This document shows positions 1 to 6,556 of a stretch of 9,214 bases of DNA, in pieces. The stretch comes from Gemmatimonadota bacterium (GTDB lineage Bacteria > Gemmatimonadota > Gemmatimonadetes > Longimicrobiales > Gaopeijiaceae): contig SKVI01000188.1 of assembly GCA_007129525.1 (NCBI GenBank), forward strand, positions 1 to 9,214. The letters run 5' to 3'. The position numbers were made by a program, and so were the translations under genes. The notes under the pieces are model-generated. The model had not been told where the DNA came from and made no database searches. It saw only the letters and a list, made by a program, of their open reading frames with translations. Within the stretch, counting starts at the first letter, position 1. Every line of letters starts with the position of its first letter.

Positions 1-107
1 GGATTCACCAGGTGCTTGAAGGTGAGCGCCATCCCCTTCAGCGTGGCCCGTATGTATGACGTCTCCCCGGGGTCGGGGCGACGCATGACCTTCACTGTAG
101 CTGCCAT
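1..107 (-). CDS. nuoI: NADH-quinone oxidoreductase subunit I (N-terminal fragment, cut by window edge)
   Basis: This is the start of the ferredoxin-like subunit of complex I, which carries clusters N6a and N6b and relays electrons from NuoG towards N2 on NuoB. Only about 35 codons are visible and the cysteine motifs lie beyond the left edge. The assignment rests on the N-terminal stretch LKGMALTFKHLVNP, which resembles the amphipathic helix before the ferredoxin fold in NuoI/Nqo9, and on position directly after nuoH. The ATG at 105-107 has a GGAGG Shine-Dalgarno at 116-120 with 8-nt spacing. The start MAATVKVMRRPDP precedes the conserved part, and a second in-frame Met (residue 8) is possible but has no comparable ribosome-binding site. 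Confidence 0.88.
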   Translation of the reverse strand, partial: MAATVKVMRRPDPGETSYIRATLKGMALTFKHLVN

Positions 108-115
108 ATCGCTAA

Positions 116-120
116 CCTCC
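116..120 (-). promoter_or_regulatory. Ribosome-binding site of nuoI
   Basis: GGAGG on the minus strand, 8 nt before the nuoI ATG. It is one of the strongest Shine-Dalgarno sequences in the window and fixes the nuoI start. Confidence 0.75.
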
Positions 121-144
121 GCGACTCGAGCTGGATAGATGTTC

Positions 145-162
145 GCCGGCACCCACGCCGGC
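145..162 (-). other. Intercistronic hairpin between nuoH and nuoI
   Basis: In the 62-bp gap between the nuoH stop (170-172) and nuoI, GCCGGC at 145-150 and GCCGGC at 157-162 form a perfect 6-bp all-GC stem with a 6-nt loop. No U-tract follows on the minus strand, so it does not look like an intrinsic terminator. It lies 25 nt upstream of the nuoI ribosome-binding site and could affect message stability or processing. A 6-bp GC palindrome can also occur by chance at this GC content. Confidence 0.4.
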
Positions 163-169
163 TCGGGGA

Positions 170-1477
170 TCACGATCCGGACGCACCACGGCTGCTCCCT
201 TCCAACGCTGGACGCTTGGCGTTACGCACCGGAGAACGGACCTCCCGTTCAGTGCCGGCCACCGCCGCCCCGGTGATGAGACGGTCCTGGTCCACCACGA
301 AGACGAAGATCCCCGTGGCCAGAGCGCTCATCGCAGTGAGAACAGCACCGAAGAGGAAGCCTTCCACCCCGATCTGATCCAGCACCAGGATGGTGGCCGC
401 CAGCACCATGACATAGCCCAGGGCGATGGGGAGCATCACCTTCCACCCGAGGTGCATCACCTGGTCGTACCGGAACCGGGGAAGCGTCCACCGGACCCAC
501 ATGAAGACCAGTACGAAGAAGGCCGTCTTGAGGGCGAAGGACAGGAAGGTGAGAGGCGTGACCCACCACGCCGGATCGGCCGCCACGGGCTCCCCCGCCT
601 GGGTGAACCCGGAGATGAGCATTCCCTCGTACCAGAAGAGATGGTCGCCCGACCAGAAGGGAATGCTCCACCCGCCCAGGAAGAGCGTCGCCATGAGGGC
701 CGCCGCCGTGAGAATGTGCGAGTACTCGGCAATGAAGAACATGGAGAACTTCATGGACGAGTACTCGGTATGGTACCCGGTCACCAGCTCCGACTCGGCC
801 TCGGGCAGGTCGAAGGGCAGACGGTTGGTCTCGGCGAAGGCCGAGATCACGAACAGGCCGAACGCCAGCGAGAGGGGGAAGACGAACCAGAACCCCATCT
901 GCTGCTGCTGCCAGACCATCTCGGTGAGGGTCACGTTTCCGGTGAGCATCAACACGGGGATGATGGACAGCCCCAGCGCCACTTCGTAGCTCACCATCTG
1001 CGAGGCCGAGCGCACCCCTCCCAGGAAGGCGTACTTGTTGTTGGACGCCCACCCGGCCAGAAAGAGCCCGTAGACCCCCAGCGAGGCCAGCGCCAGGATG
1101 TAGAGAATGCCGATGGGGATGTCCGCGATGATCATCCCCACCGTTCCCCAGGGCGTCACCAGGGGAGCCGCGAAGGGAACCACGGCGATGGTAATCACTG
1201 CCGGCACGATGGCCAGGGCCGGCGCCAGGACGAAGAAGGTCCGGTTCGCCGTGGCCGGCATCGTCTCTTCTTTCAGGATGTTCTTGATCCCGTCGGCCAC
1301 CGGCTGGAGAATCCCGAAAGGTCCCACCCGGTTGGGGCCCCGCCGGTCCTGGATGAAGGCCGAGATCCGTCGCTCGACCAGGGTCATGAAGGCCACCACA
1401 CCCAGGAGGGCCGAGAAGATCACGAGGATCTTGAGGGACGAGGTCACCCAGAAGGCCATGGGAGAGAGATCGTTCAT
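170..1477 (-). CDS. nuoH: NADH-quinone oxidoreductase subunit H
   Basis: NuoH (ND1/Nqo8 family) is the membrane subunit that forms most of the quinone-entry chamber at the junction of the two arms of complex I. It has 435 residues. The conserved first loop reads ERR (35-37) then QDRRGPNRVG (43-52). SQMVSYE (159-165) and the acidic quinone-site loop AETNRLPFDLPEAESE (215-230), followed by TEYSS (237-241), are intact, including the string of Glu/Asp residues thought to couple quinone chemistry to proton movement. Nine hydrophobic segments can be counted, the last near residues 370-395, followed by a polar basic tail of about 40 residues. E. coli NuoH is about 325 residues and Thermus Nqo8 about 365, so this copy is long at its C terminus. 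No clear Shine-Dalgarno precedes the ATG at 1475-1477. The start codon overlaps the stop of a mini-ORF (1474-1569) as ATGA, which suggests translational coupling. Confidence 0.97.
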   Translation of the reverse strand: MNDLSPMAFWVTSSLKILVIFSALLGVVAFMTLVERRISAFIQDRRGPNRVGPFGILQPVADGIKNILKEETMPATANRTFFVLAPALAIVPAVITIAVVPFAAPLVTPWGTVGMIIADIPIGILYILALASLGVYGLFLAGWASNNKYAFLGGVRSASQMVSYEVALGLSIIPVLMLTGNVTLTEMVWQQQQMGFWFVFPLSLAFGLFVISAFAETNRLPFDLPEAESELVTGYHTEYSSMKFSMFFIAEYSHILTAAALMATLFLGGWSIPFWSGDHLFWYEGMLISGFTQAGEPVAADPAWWVTPLTFLSFALKTAFFVLVFMWVRWTLPRFRYDQVMHLGWKVMLPIALGYVMVLAATILVLDQIGVEGFLFGAVLTAMSALATGIFVFVVDQDRLITGAAVAGTEREVRSPVRNAKRPALEGSSRGASGS

Positions 1478-1569
1478 CCGAGCCGGCGGTTGAGTGCGTC
1501 CGAGATGGACCCCGCAAACCAGGGCGGCAGCGCCGCCGGGCGATCAGGGCCGTCGAAGTCGAGTCGCAT
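1474..1569 (-). CDS. Possible 31-aa mini-ORF bridging nuoG and nuoH
   Basis: Between the nuoG stop (1575-1577) and the nuoH ATG, an ATG at 1567-1569 opens a 31-codon frame whose TGA (1474-1476) overlaps the nuoH start as ATGA. The start lies 5 nt after the nuoG stop, and a G-run at the end of nuoG could serve as a weak ribosome-binding site. The predicted peptide starts MRLDFDGPDRP, contains PPWFAG in the middle and ends in the basic NRRLG. It has no cysteines, no membrane segment and no family I recognise. It could be a leader that passes ribosomes to nuoH (which lacks its own Shine-Dalgarno), a small accessory peptide, or a chance frame. Confidence 0.45.
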   Translation of the reverse strand: MRLDFDGPDRPAALPPWFAGSISDALNRRLG

Positions 1570-1574
1570 ACGGT

Positions 1575-3185
1575 TCAGGCCCCCGGGAGTGCTACGGGTT
1601 CATTGATGATGGCCCCCCGGGTCCCGATGGATTCATAGGTCAGCCCCTGAAACTCCGGCGCCAGCTCGGCCGCCTGTACGAACGCCTCGGCGGCGCTGGT
1701 GGGAACGCCCCCCCCCTCCATCCGGGCGGCCAGCGCCCCCAGGACGAGCCAGGCCGGGCGAGCAAGCCCCGGAGCCTGCAGGCCGGGCCAGAACCGCTGG
1801 ACCCGACCCTCATGGTTGGTGAACGTCCCCTCCTGCTCCGCGAAGGTCGTCGCCGGCAGAAGGTAGTCGGCCTGGCTCGCCGCCGGACTGGGGTGCGAAC
1901 CCACGTAGATGTACAGGGCTGCCTGCTGGCCGAAATCCGCCTCCAGGTCAGCCAGCTCGTCCCCCAGGACGACGAGCGTTCCGGTGTAGTGGGCCAGCTC
2001 ATCGAGGCCGCCGGCGCCTTCGTCGTCCCCCACCCTCTCCATGCCGAGAATCTCGGCACCCCGCCCGTTGGGGGCCAGGTCTCTCCGCCGGCTGAGCCGG
2101 GGAAAGCCGGGAAGCGGAATCTCGCGGTCGGCCCGAGGAAGACGGTACACGATCTCGCCCCCACCCAGGGCGTCCACCAGGTGGCGGAGTGCCGCCAGAT
2201 CCTCGTTGGAGGCGAACGGTGACGCCACAGCCTTCACCGGGCGCACCCCCTCCTCCAGCCGGCCGTGGAGGGCTTCCAGCGCCTCAGACCAATCCGACGG
2301 CACCGGCTGTCCACTCCGGTTGACCACTGGAGACTCGATCCGGTCATCCCGGTTCATCCACTCGTACCGGTGGCGGCCGTAGTCGCACATCCAGTACTGG
2401 TTTACCTCCAGGTTGGCTCGGGGCTTGAGCCGCTGAACCCGGTTGTCCCGGACGTGGAGATCGATGTTGCAGCCCTGGGAGCAGTTGGGGCAGATGGTGG
2501 GCTTGTGGTCCAGGTCCCAGGCCCGGGCCTTGTGCAGGAAGTCCTTTGAAACCAGGGCGCCCACCGGACAGATGTCCACGATGTTCCCGGCGTACGGCGA
2601 GCCCTCCACCCCTTCCTCGAAGAAGGTGTCGATGATGGAGCGATTGCCCCGCTCCACCACGGTGAGCCGGGGATCCTGGGCCATCTCGTTCATGAAGCGC
2701 ACGCAGCGCGTGCACATGACGCACCGGTCGCCGTAGAAGAGGATGTCGCCTCCGAAGTCGTCCCGGCCGAAGACCCGCTTCGGTTCCCGGCTCCTCCCGT
2801 GCTTGCGTCCCTCGGCGTGGACGTAGTCCTGCAGCTTGCATTCGCCGGACTGGTCGCAGATGGGGCAGTCCAGGGGATGGTTCGCCAGGTAGAACTCCAG
2901 GACCCCGGTTCGCTGCCGGGTGGCCTCTTCGCTCTCGGTAAGCACCACCTGGCCGTCCTGCACCTCCGTGATGCAGGAGGGCTGAAGCTTCGGCGCCCCC
3001 TCCACCTCCACCAGACAAAGCCGGCACTGGGCCGGCGCCGAGAGGCCCGGATGGTAGCAGTAGTGGGGAATGCGGTTTCCCAACGCTTCGGCGGCCTGGA
3101 GGATCGTCGTCCCCTTGGGGACGGTCACCGCCCGACCGTCGATGGTCAGGGTCACCGATTCGGGAGTCTGTGAGTTCTCAGCCAT
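1575..3185 (-). CDS. nuoG: NADH-quinone oxidoreductase subunit G, short form with N7 cluster motif
   Basis: NuoG is the large iron-sulfur subunit that passes electrons from NuoF along the peripheral arm. The N-terminal 2Fe-2S domain has Cys43, 54, 57 and 71 (N1b). The His-Cys3 motif is His103, Cys107, 110 and 116 (N5). Cys155, 158, 161 and 206 bind N4. Cys232, 235, 239 and 267 match the CxxCxxxCx27C motif of the extra off-path cluster N7, which mitochondrial and Paracoccus homologues lack. The rest is a strongly reduced molybdopterin-oxidoreductase-like domain. It keeps DLAPNGRGAEILGM (369-382) and ADYLLPATTFAEQEG (439-453), but the protein is only 536 residues, against about 780 in Thermus and 900 in E. 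coli. No frameshift is apparent. The ATG at 3183-3185 has only a weak purine-rich upstream stretch and follows a 94-bp gap after nuoF. Confidence 0.96.
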   Translation of the reverse strand: MAENSQTPESVTLTIDGRAVTVPKGTTILQAAEALGNRIPHYCYHPGLSAPAQCRLCLVEVEGAPKLQPSCITEVQDGQVVLTESEEATRQRTGVLEFYLANHPLDCPICDQSGECKLQDYVHAEGRKHGRSREPKRVFGRDDFGGDILFYGDRCVMCTRCVRFMNEMAQDPRLTVVERGNRSIIDTFFEEGVEGSPYAGNIVDICPVGALVSKDFLHKARAWDLDHKPTICPNCSQGCNIDLHVRDNRVQRLKPRANLEVNQYWMCDYGRHRYEWMNRDDRIESPVVNRSGQPVPSDWSEALEALHGRLEEGVRPVKAVASPFASNEDLAALRHLVDALGGGEIVYRLPRADREIPLPGFPRLSRRRDLAPNGRGAEILGMERVGDDEGAGGLDELAHYTGTLVVLGDELADLEADFGQQAALYIYVGSHPSPAASQADYLLPATTFAEQEGTFTNHEGRVQRFWPGLQAPGLARPAWLVLGALAARMEGGGVPTSAAEAFVQAAELAPEFQGLTYESIGTRGAIINEPVALPGA

Positions 3186-3209
3186 GCTTTCGCTCTTTGG
3201 GTGAAGCGC

Positions 3210-3225
3210 GGCCCCGCTCCGGGCC
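3210..3225 (-). other. GC hairpin in the nuoF-nuoG gap
   Basis: GGCCC at 3210-3214 pairs with GGGCC at 3221-3225 around a 6-nt loop, upstream of nuoG. There is no U-run, so termination is unlikely. It could shape the leader of an internal nuoG transcript or be compositional chance. Confidence 0.25.
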
Positions 3226-3228
3226 CCG

Positions 3229-3259
3229 TGTATCCTCGAGATCTGACGAGAGGCGTCAA
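3229..3259 (-). promoter_or_regulatory. Weak candidate internal promoter before nuoG
   Basis: The gap between nuoF and nuoG (3186-3279) contains, on the minus strand, TTGACG (3254-3259), which matches five of six -35 consensus bases. Nineteen bases later comes GATACA (3229-3234), a poor -10 with three of six matches. The gap is the longest inside the operon, leaving room for a secondary promoter. The -10 is too weak for a firm call. Confidence 0.25.
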
Positions 3260-3279
3260 CCCCCCTGCTCTCCTGGGGC

Positions 3280-4572
3280 TCAGGCGGCGCCCACCTTTTC
3301 TCCCCGCCGGATCAGGGCCAGATAGTCGTCTCGGAACTTCTCGATGGACGATCGCACCGGCGCCGCTGCCGAATCCGAGAGAACGCAGATGGTGGTTCCG
3401 GTCATCTGGTCTCCCAGATCCAGGAGCGTCTCCAGGTCCTCTTCGGTGCCCCGTCCGGTCTCGATCCGCTTCAGGATCCGGGCCAACCAGGTGGTCCCCT
3501 CCCGACAGGGGGTGCACTGGCCGCACGATTCGTGAGAAAAGAAGTCCACCGTCCGACGCACCTGCTTGACGATGTTGGTGGAGTCGTCCATGACCATCAC
3601 CGAGGCGCATCCCAGCATGGAACCCGCCTCCACCACGCCCTCATAGCTGAGCGAGCAGGTCTCACACTCGGCCGCGTTCAGGAAGGGGACGGAGCTCCCA
3701 CCCGGGACCACCGCCTTCAGTTTGCGGCCCTCCCGCAGTCCCCCGCACACACCATGAATCAGCTCCTTCAGGGGAAAACCCAGTGGAAGCTCGTAGTTGC
3801 CCGGCCGCTTCACGTGGCCGCTCACGCAGAACAGCTTCGTCCCCGGACTCTTCTCGGTCCCCCACTGCCGGTACCACTCGGCCCCGTTCACGACAATGTG
3901 GGGCACTGCGGACAGGGTTTCCACGTTGTTGATCGTGGTGGGTTTTCCGAAGAGCCCGGAAGCCGCCGGAAAGGGCGGCTTCACCCGGGGCAGGCCCCGC
4001 CTTCCCTCCAGCGAGTTCATGAGCCCGGTCTCCTCACCGCAGATGTAGGCGCCGGCGCCCACGTGCACGGTGACATCGATGTCCACTCCAGAGCCCAGGA
4101 TGTCCTTGCCCGCGAGCCCGGCTTCGTAGGCCTCCTCCACCGCCCGACCCACGATCTCGTTGGTCTCGAAGAATTCGCCGCGGCAGTAGATGTAGACGTG
4201 CTCGGCCTGGATGGCGTAGGCAGCGATGAGGCACCCCTCGATCATCTGGTGGGGTGTCCAGCGCATGATCTCCCGGTCCTTGAAGGTCCCGGGCTCCGAC
4301 TCGTCGGCGTTGCAGCAGAGGTAGTGGGGCCCCTTCTTCTCCTTCGGCATGAAGGACCACTTGACCCCGGCCGGAAATCCGGCACCACCCCGTCCCCGGA
4401 GGCCGGCGTCCTTTACTACTCCGATGACCTCGTCCCGGGACATCTCCACCGCCTTCCGGAGACCCTCGTAGCCCCCCAGGGCCTTCCATCCCTCCAGTGT
4501 TCGCGAGGCAGGGTCACCCCAGCCACGGCTCAGGAGCCGGACTTCCTTTTCGTGGGTGTAGGGATAGGCCAT
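3280..4572 (-). CDS. nuoF: NADH-quinone oxidoreductase subunit F (FMN- and NADH-binding)
   Basis: NuoF oxidises NADH with FMN at the tip of the peripheral arm and passes electrons to cluster N3. With the ATG at 4570-4572 it has 430 residues, normal for the family. The glycine-rich GRGGAGFP (60-67) binds FMN/NADH. NADESEPGTFKDR (88-100) and GAGAYICGEETG (172-183) are the other nucleotide/flavin motifs. Cys350, 353 and 356 in ESCGQCTPCREG, with Cys396, bind the N3 4Fe-4S cluster. The frame is open upstream to a GTG at 4588-4590, but the ATG is preferred because GAGGAGG lies 9 nt before it, inside the last codons of nuoE, and because the start falls one base after the nuoE stop. nuoE and nuoF are therefore probably translated as a coupled pair, as suits two subunits that form a tight NADH dehydrogenase unit. 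Confidence 0.98.
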   Translation of the reverse strand: MAYPYTHEKEVRLLSRGWGDPASRTLEGWKALGGYEGLRKAVEMSRDEVIGVVKDAGLRGRGGAGFPAGVKWSFMPKEKKGPHYLCCNADESEPGTFKDREIMRWTPHQMIEGCLIAAYAIQAEHVYIYCRGEFFETNEIVGRAVEEAYEAGLAGKDILGSGVDIDVTVHVGAGAYICGEETGLMNSLEGRRGLPRVKPPFPAASGLFGKPTTINNVETLSAVPHIVVNGAEWYRQWGTEKSPGTKLFCVSGHVKRPGNYELPLGFPLKELIHGVCGGLREGRKLKAVVPGGSSVPFLNAAECETCSLSYEGVVEAGSMLGCASVMVMDDSTNIVKQVRRTVDFFSHESCGQCTPCREGTTWLARILKRIETGRGTEEDLETLLDLGDQMTGTTICVLSDSAAAPVRSSIEKFRDDYLALIRRGEKVGAA

Positions 4573-4573
4573 G

Positions 4574-5242
4574 TCAGCTCGCCTCCTCACGGAGCCGGTC
4601 CAGAACGGCCGGCACGTCGTCCGGGGTCACGTTCTCGAAGTATCGGGAATTGATCTGCACCGCCGTGGGAAACCCGCAGGCGGCCAGGCACTCCACCTCC
4701 ATGACGGTGAAGAGCCCGTCGTCGGAGATCTCGCCGGCTTCGGTACCGGTATGCTCCAGGAAGGCTGCCAGCACCTCGTCGCCGCCGCACAGGTTGCACG
4801 AGACGTTGGTGCAGACCTGAATCAGGTAGCGGCCCACCGGCCGCTTGTTGTACATGGTGTAGAAGGTGGCCACGCCCCGGACGTACGCGTCAGAGAGTCC
4901 CAGGAGCTGGGCCACCTCGGCCATGGTCTCCGGTGACACCCGCCCCCGGAGCTCCTGCGCCAGGTTCAGCGTCGGAAGGAGGGCCGCCCGCCGATTGGGG
5001 TACCGGCTCAGGATCTTCTCGAAGCGCTCCGCGTAGGGCCCTTCGAAGAGGGGGGCTTCGGGGTCCTTCTCCGGGAGCATGTAGGGGACCGTGGGGACCC
5101 GGGACGGGTGACCGCCCTCCGGGGCATGCTCGCCTACGTAGCTCCGGCCCCGGACCTCGTCTTCCGAGAGCTCAAACTCACCGGTGTTTCCGGCCCACCC
5201 GGGGTTCCGGAAGGGGGCCCTTTCCGTGGTCTCGTCACTCAC
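4574..5242 (-). CDS. nuoE: NADH-quinone oxidoreductase subunit E (thioredoxin-like 2Fe-2S), N-terminally extended
   Basis: NuoE is the 24-kDa type subunit that binds the 2Fe-2S cluster N1a beside NuoF. Cys144, Cys149, Cys185 and Cys189 form the usual Cx4C...Cx3C pattern (in VCTNVSC and ECLAAC). The helical part ahead of it starts near residue 70 (YAERFEKILSRYP) and includes GVATFYTMYNKRPVG (123-137). The protein has 222 residues, against about 166 in E. coli and 181 in Thermus. The excess is a roughly 65-residue, Pro/Gly/Glu-rich, Cys-free N-terminal segment with no visible signal peptide or membrane helix. The start is GTG at 5240-5242, supported by GGGAG at 5253-5257 (10-nt spacing) and a 4-nt GTGA overlap with the nuoD stop. 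An internal Met at residue 55 would give a normal-length protein but lacks this support. Confidence 0.96.
   Translation of the reverse strand: MSDETTERAPFRNPGWAGNTGEFELSEDEVRGRSYVGEHAPEGGHPSRVPTVPYMLPEKDPEAPLFEGPYAERFEKILSRYPNRRAALLPTLNLAQELRGRVSPETMAEVAQLLGLSDAYVRGVATFYTMYNKRPVGRYLIQVCTNVSCNLCGGDEVLAAFLEHTGTEAGEISDDGLFTVMEVECLAACGFPTAVQINSRYFENVTPDDVPAVLDRLREEAS
4582..4588 (-). promoter_or_regulatory. Ribosome-binding site of nuoF
   Basis: GAGGAGG lies within the final codons of nuoE, 9 nt before the nuoF ATG at 4570-4572. It decides the nuoF start against the upstream in-frame GTG at 4588-4590. Confidence 0.75.
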
Positions 5243-6516
5243 CGATCGATCTCTCCCAGCACAATGTCCAGGCTTGCGTTCACCATGATCACGTCAGCCA
5301 ACAGCCCACCTTCCACCAGCCGCGGGATCACCGACAGGTTCACGAAGGAAGGGGGCCGGATCCGCCAGCGAACCGGCTTGGAACCACCGTCGCTGACTAC
5401 GTACATCCCGAGCTCCCCTTTGGACCCCTCGATGGAGAAGTGGGACTCGCCAGGCGGCGCCTGAACCCCTTCCATGACCAGCTTGAAGTGATGGATCATG
5501 GACTCCATGTCGTTCATGAGGTCGGTCTTGCTGGGAAGGATCACCCGGGGGTCGTCCACGTTCATGGGGCCATCCGGGAGCCGGTCCAGCGCCTGGTGGA
5601 TGATCCGGCAGCTCTGCCGCATCTCCTCGATCCGCACCAGGTAGCGGTCGTAACAGTCCCCGTGCTCGCCGATGGGCACGTCGAACTCGTACGTCTCGTA
5701 ATCGTAGTACGGACGATCCTTCCGAAGGTCGTACGGCACCCCCGAGGCCCGGAGGTTCGGTCCCGAAAGGCCGCAGTTCACCGCGTCCTCGGGCCCGATG
5801 GCTCCCACCCCCTGGGTTCGTCCGATGTGAATGGCGTTGTGGCTCAGGAGGGACTCGATCTCGTCCAGGGTCCGGGGGAACTGGTTCGTCCACTGCCGCA
5901 CGCCTTCGGCCCATCCCTCGGGCATGTCCGACATCATGCCGCCGATGCGGGTGGCCGAGGTGGTGATCCGGGCGCCGGTGTAGGCCTCATGCAACTCGTA
6001 GACCTTCTCCCGCTGCTGGAAGGCGTAGAGGAAGGGGGTGAAGGCACCTACGTCGATGGCCCACGTCCCCAGCCAGAGGAGGTGCGAGAAGATCCGGTCC
6101 ATCTCCATCATGATGACCCGGGTCACCTTGCACCGCTCCGTCACCTCGATACCCATCAACTTCTCTACCGCCATGGCGTAGGCGCAGTTGTAGATCAGAG
6201 GCGCCAGGTAGTCCATCCGGTCGGTGAGGGGGATGACCTGGTTCCAGGTCCGGTACTCTCCCAGCTTCTCGAACGACGAGTGGAGGTAGCCGATATGCGG
6301 AAGGCAGCGGATCACCGTCTCCCCGTCCAGCTCCAGCACCAGGCGCAGTACGCCGTGGGTGGCCGGATGCTGCGGCCCCACATTGATGAGCATCTTCTCG
6401 GTGCTGAGGATCGGGTCGTCCATCTCCGATGGGCTCAGCGGCCCCTGGGCCGGGCGAAAGTCCATGCCCATCTCGGGAGTCCTGCTCACCTCGTATTCGA
6501 CTGTTCGCTTCGACAT
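5239..6516 (-). CDS. nuoD: NADH-quinone oxidoreductase subunit D
   Basis: NuoD (49-kDa/Nqo4 family) is related to the large subunit of NiFe hydrogenases and forms the quinone-reduction pocket with NuoB. It has 425 residues from the ATG at 6514-6516, which has GAGGG just upstream at 6520-6524. The motif NVGPQHPATHG (45-55) supplies His54, the counterpart of the quinone-head-group histidine (His38 in Thermus Nqo4). Tyr103 in DRMDY (99-103) matches Thermus Tyr87. The body aligns well with Nqo4 (LRASGVPYDLRK, YETYEFDVPIGE) and the C terminus is the typical SLDIVLGEIDR. The hydrogenase NiFe cysteine pairs are absent, as expected. The open frame continues 43 codons upstream with a Pro/Arg-rich sequence that overlaps the end of nuoC and is unlikely to be translated. 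nuoC and nuoD are separate genes, unlike the fused nuoCD of E. coli. Confidence 0.98.
   Translation of the reverse strand: MSKRTVEYEVSRTPEMGMDFRPAQGPLSPSEMDDPILSTEKMLINVGPQHPATHGVLRLVLELDGETVIRCLPHIGYLHSSFEKLGEYRTWNQVIPLTDRMDYLAPLIYNCAYAMAVEKLMGIEVTERCKVTRVIMMEMDRIFSHLLWLGTWAIDVGAFTPFLYAFQQREKVYELHEAYTGARITTSATRIGGMMSDMPEGWAEGVRQWTNQFPRTLDEIESLLSHNAIHIGRTQGVGAIGPEDAVNCGLSGPNLRASGVPYDLRKDRPYYDYETYEFDVPIGEHGDCYDRYLVRIEEMRQSCRIIHQALDRLPDGPMNVDDPRVILPSKTDLMNDMESMIHHFKLVMEGVQAPPGESHFSIEGSKGELGMYVVSDGGSKPVRWRIRPPSFVNLSVIPRLVEGGLLADVIMVNASLDIVLGEIDR
5253..5257 (-). promoter_or_regulatory. Ribosome-binding site of nuoE
   Basis: GGGAG lies within the last codons of nuoD, 10 nt before the GTG start of nuoE. 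It supports the long, extended form of NuoE rather than an internal ATG start. Confidence 0.6.
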
Positions 6517-6556
6517 AGTCCCTCGGCTCGAGACCGGTCCGGTGCGTGGGGGCCGT

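Noticed and set aside
452..1606. 384-codon plus-strand frame opposite nuoH
   Set aside because: The translation is Arg/Gly/His/Glu-rich without recognisable family and mirrors nuoH codon bias. A shadow frame.
3532..4653. 373-codon plus-strand frame opposite nuoF
   Set aside because: Antisense to a fully conserved nuoF, with no motif or plausible ribosome-binding site. A shadow frame.
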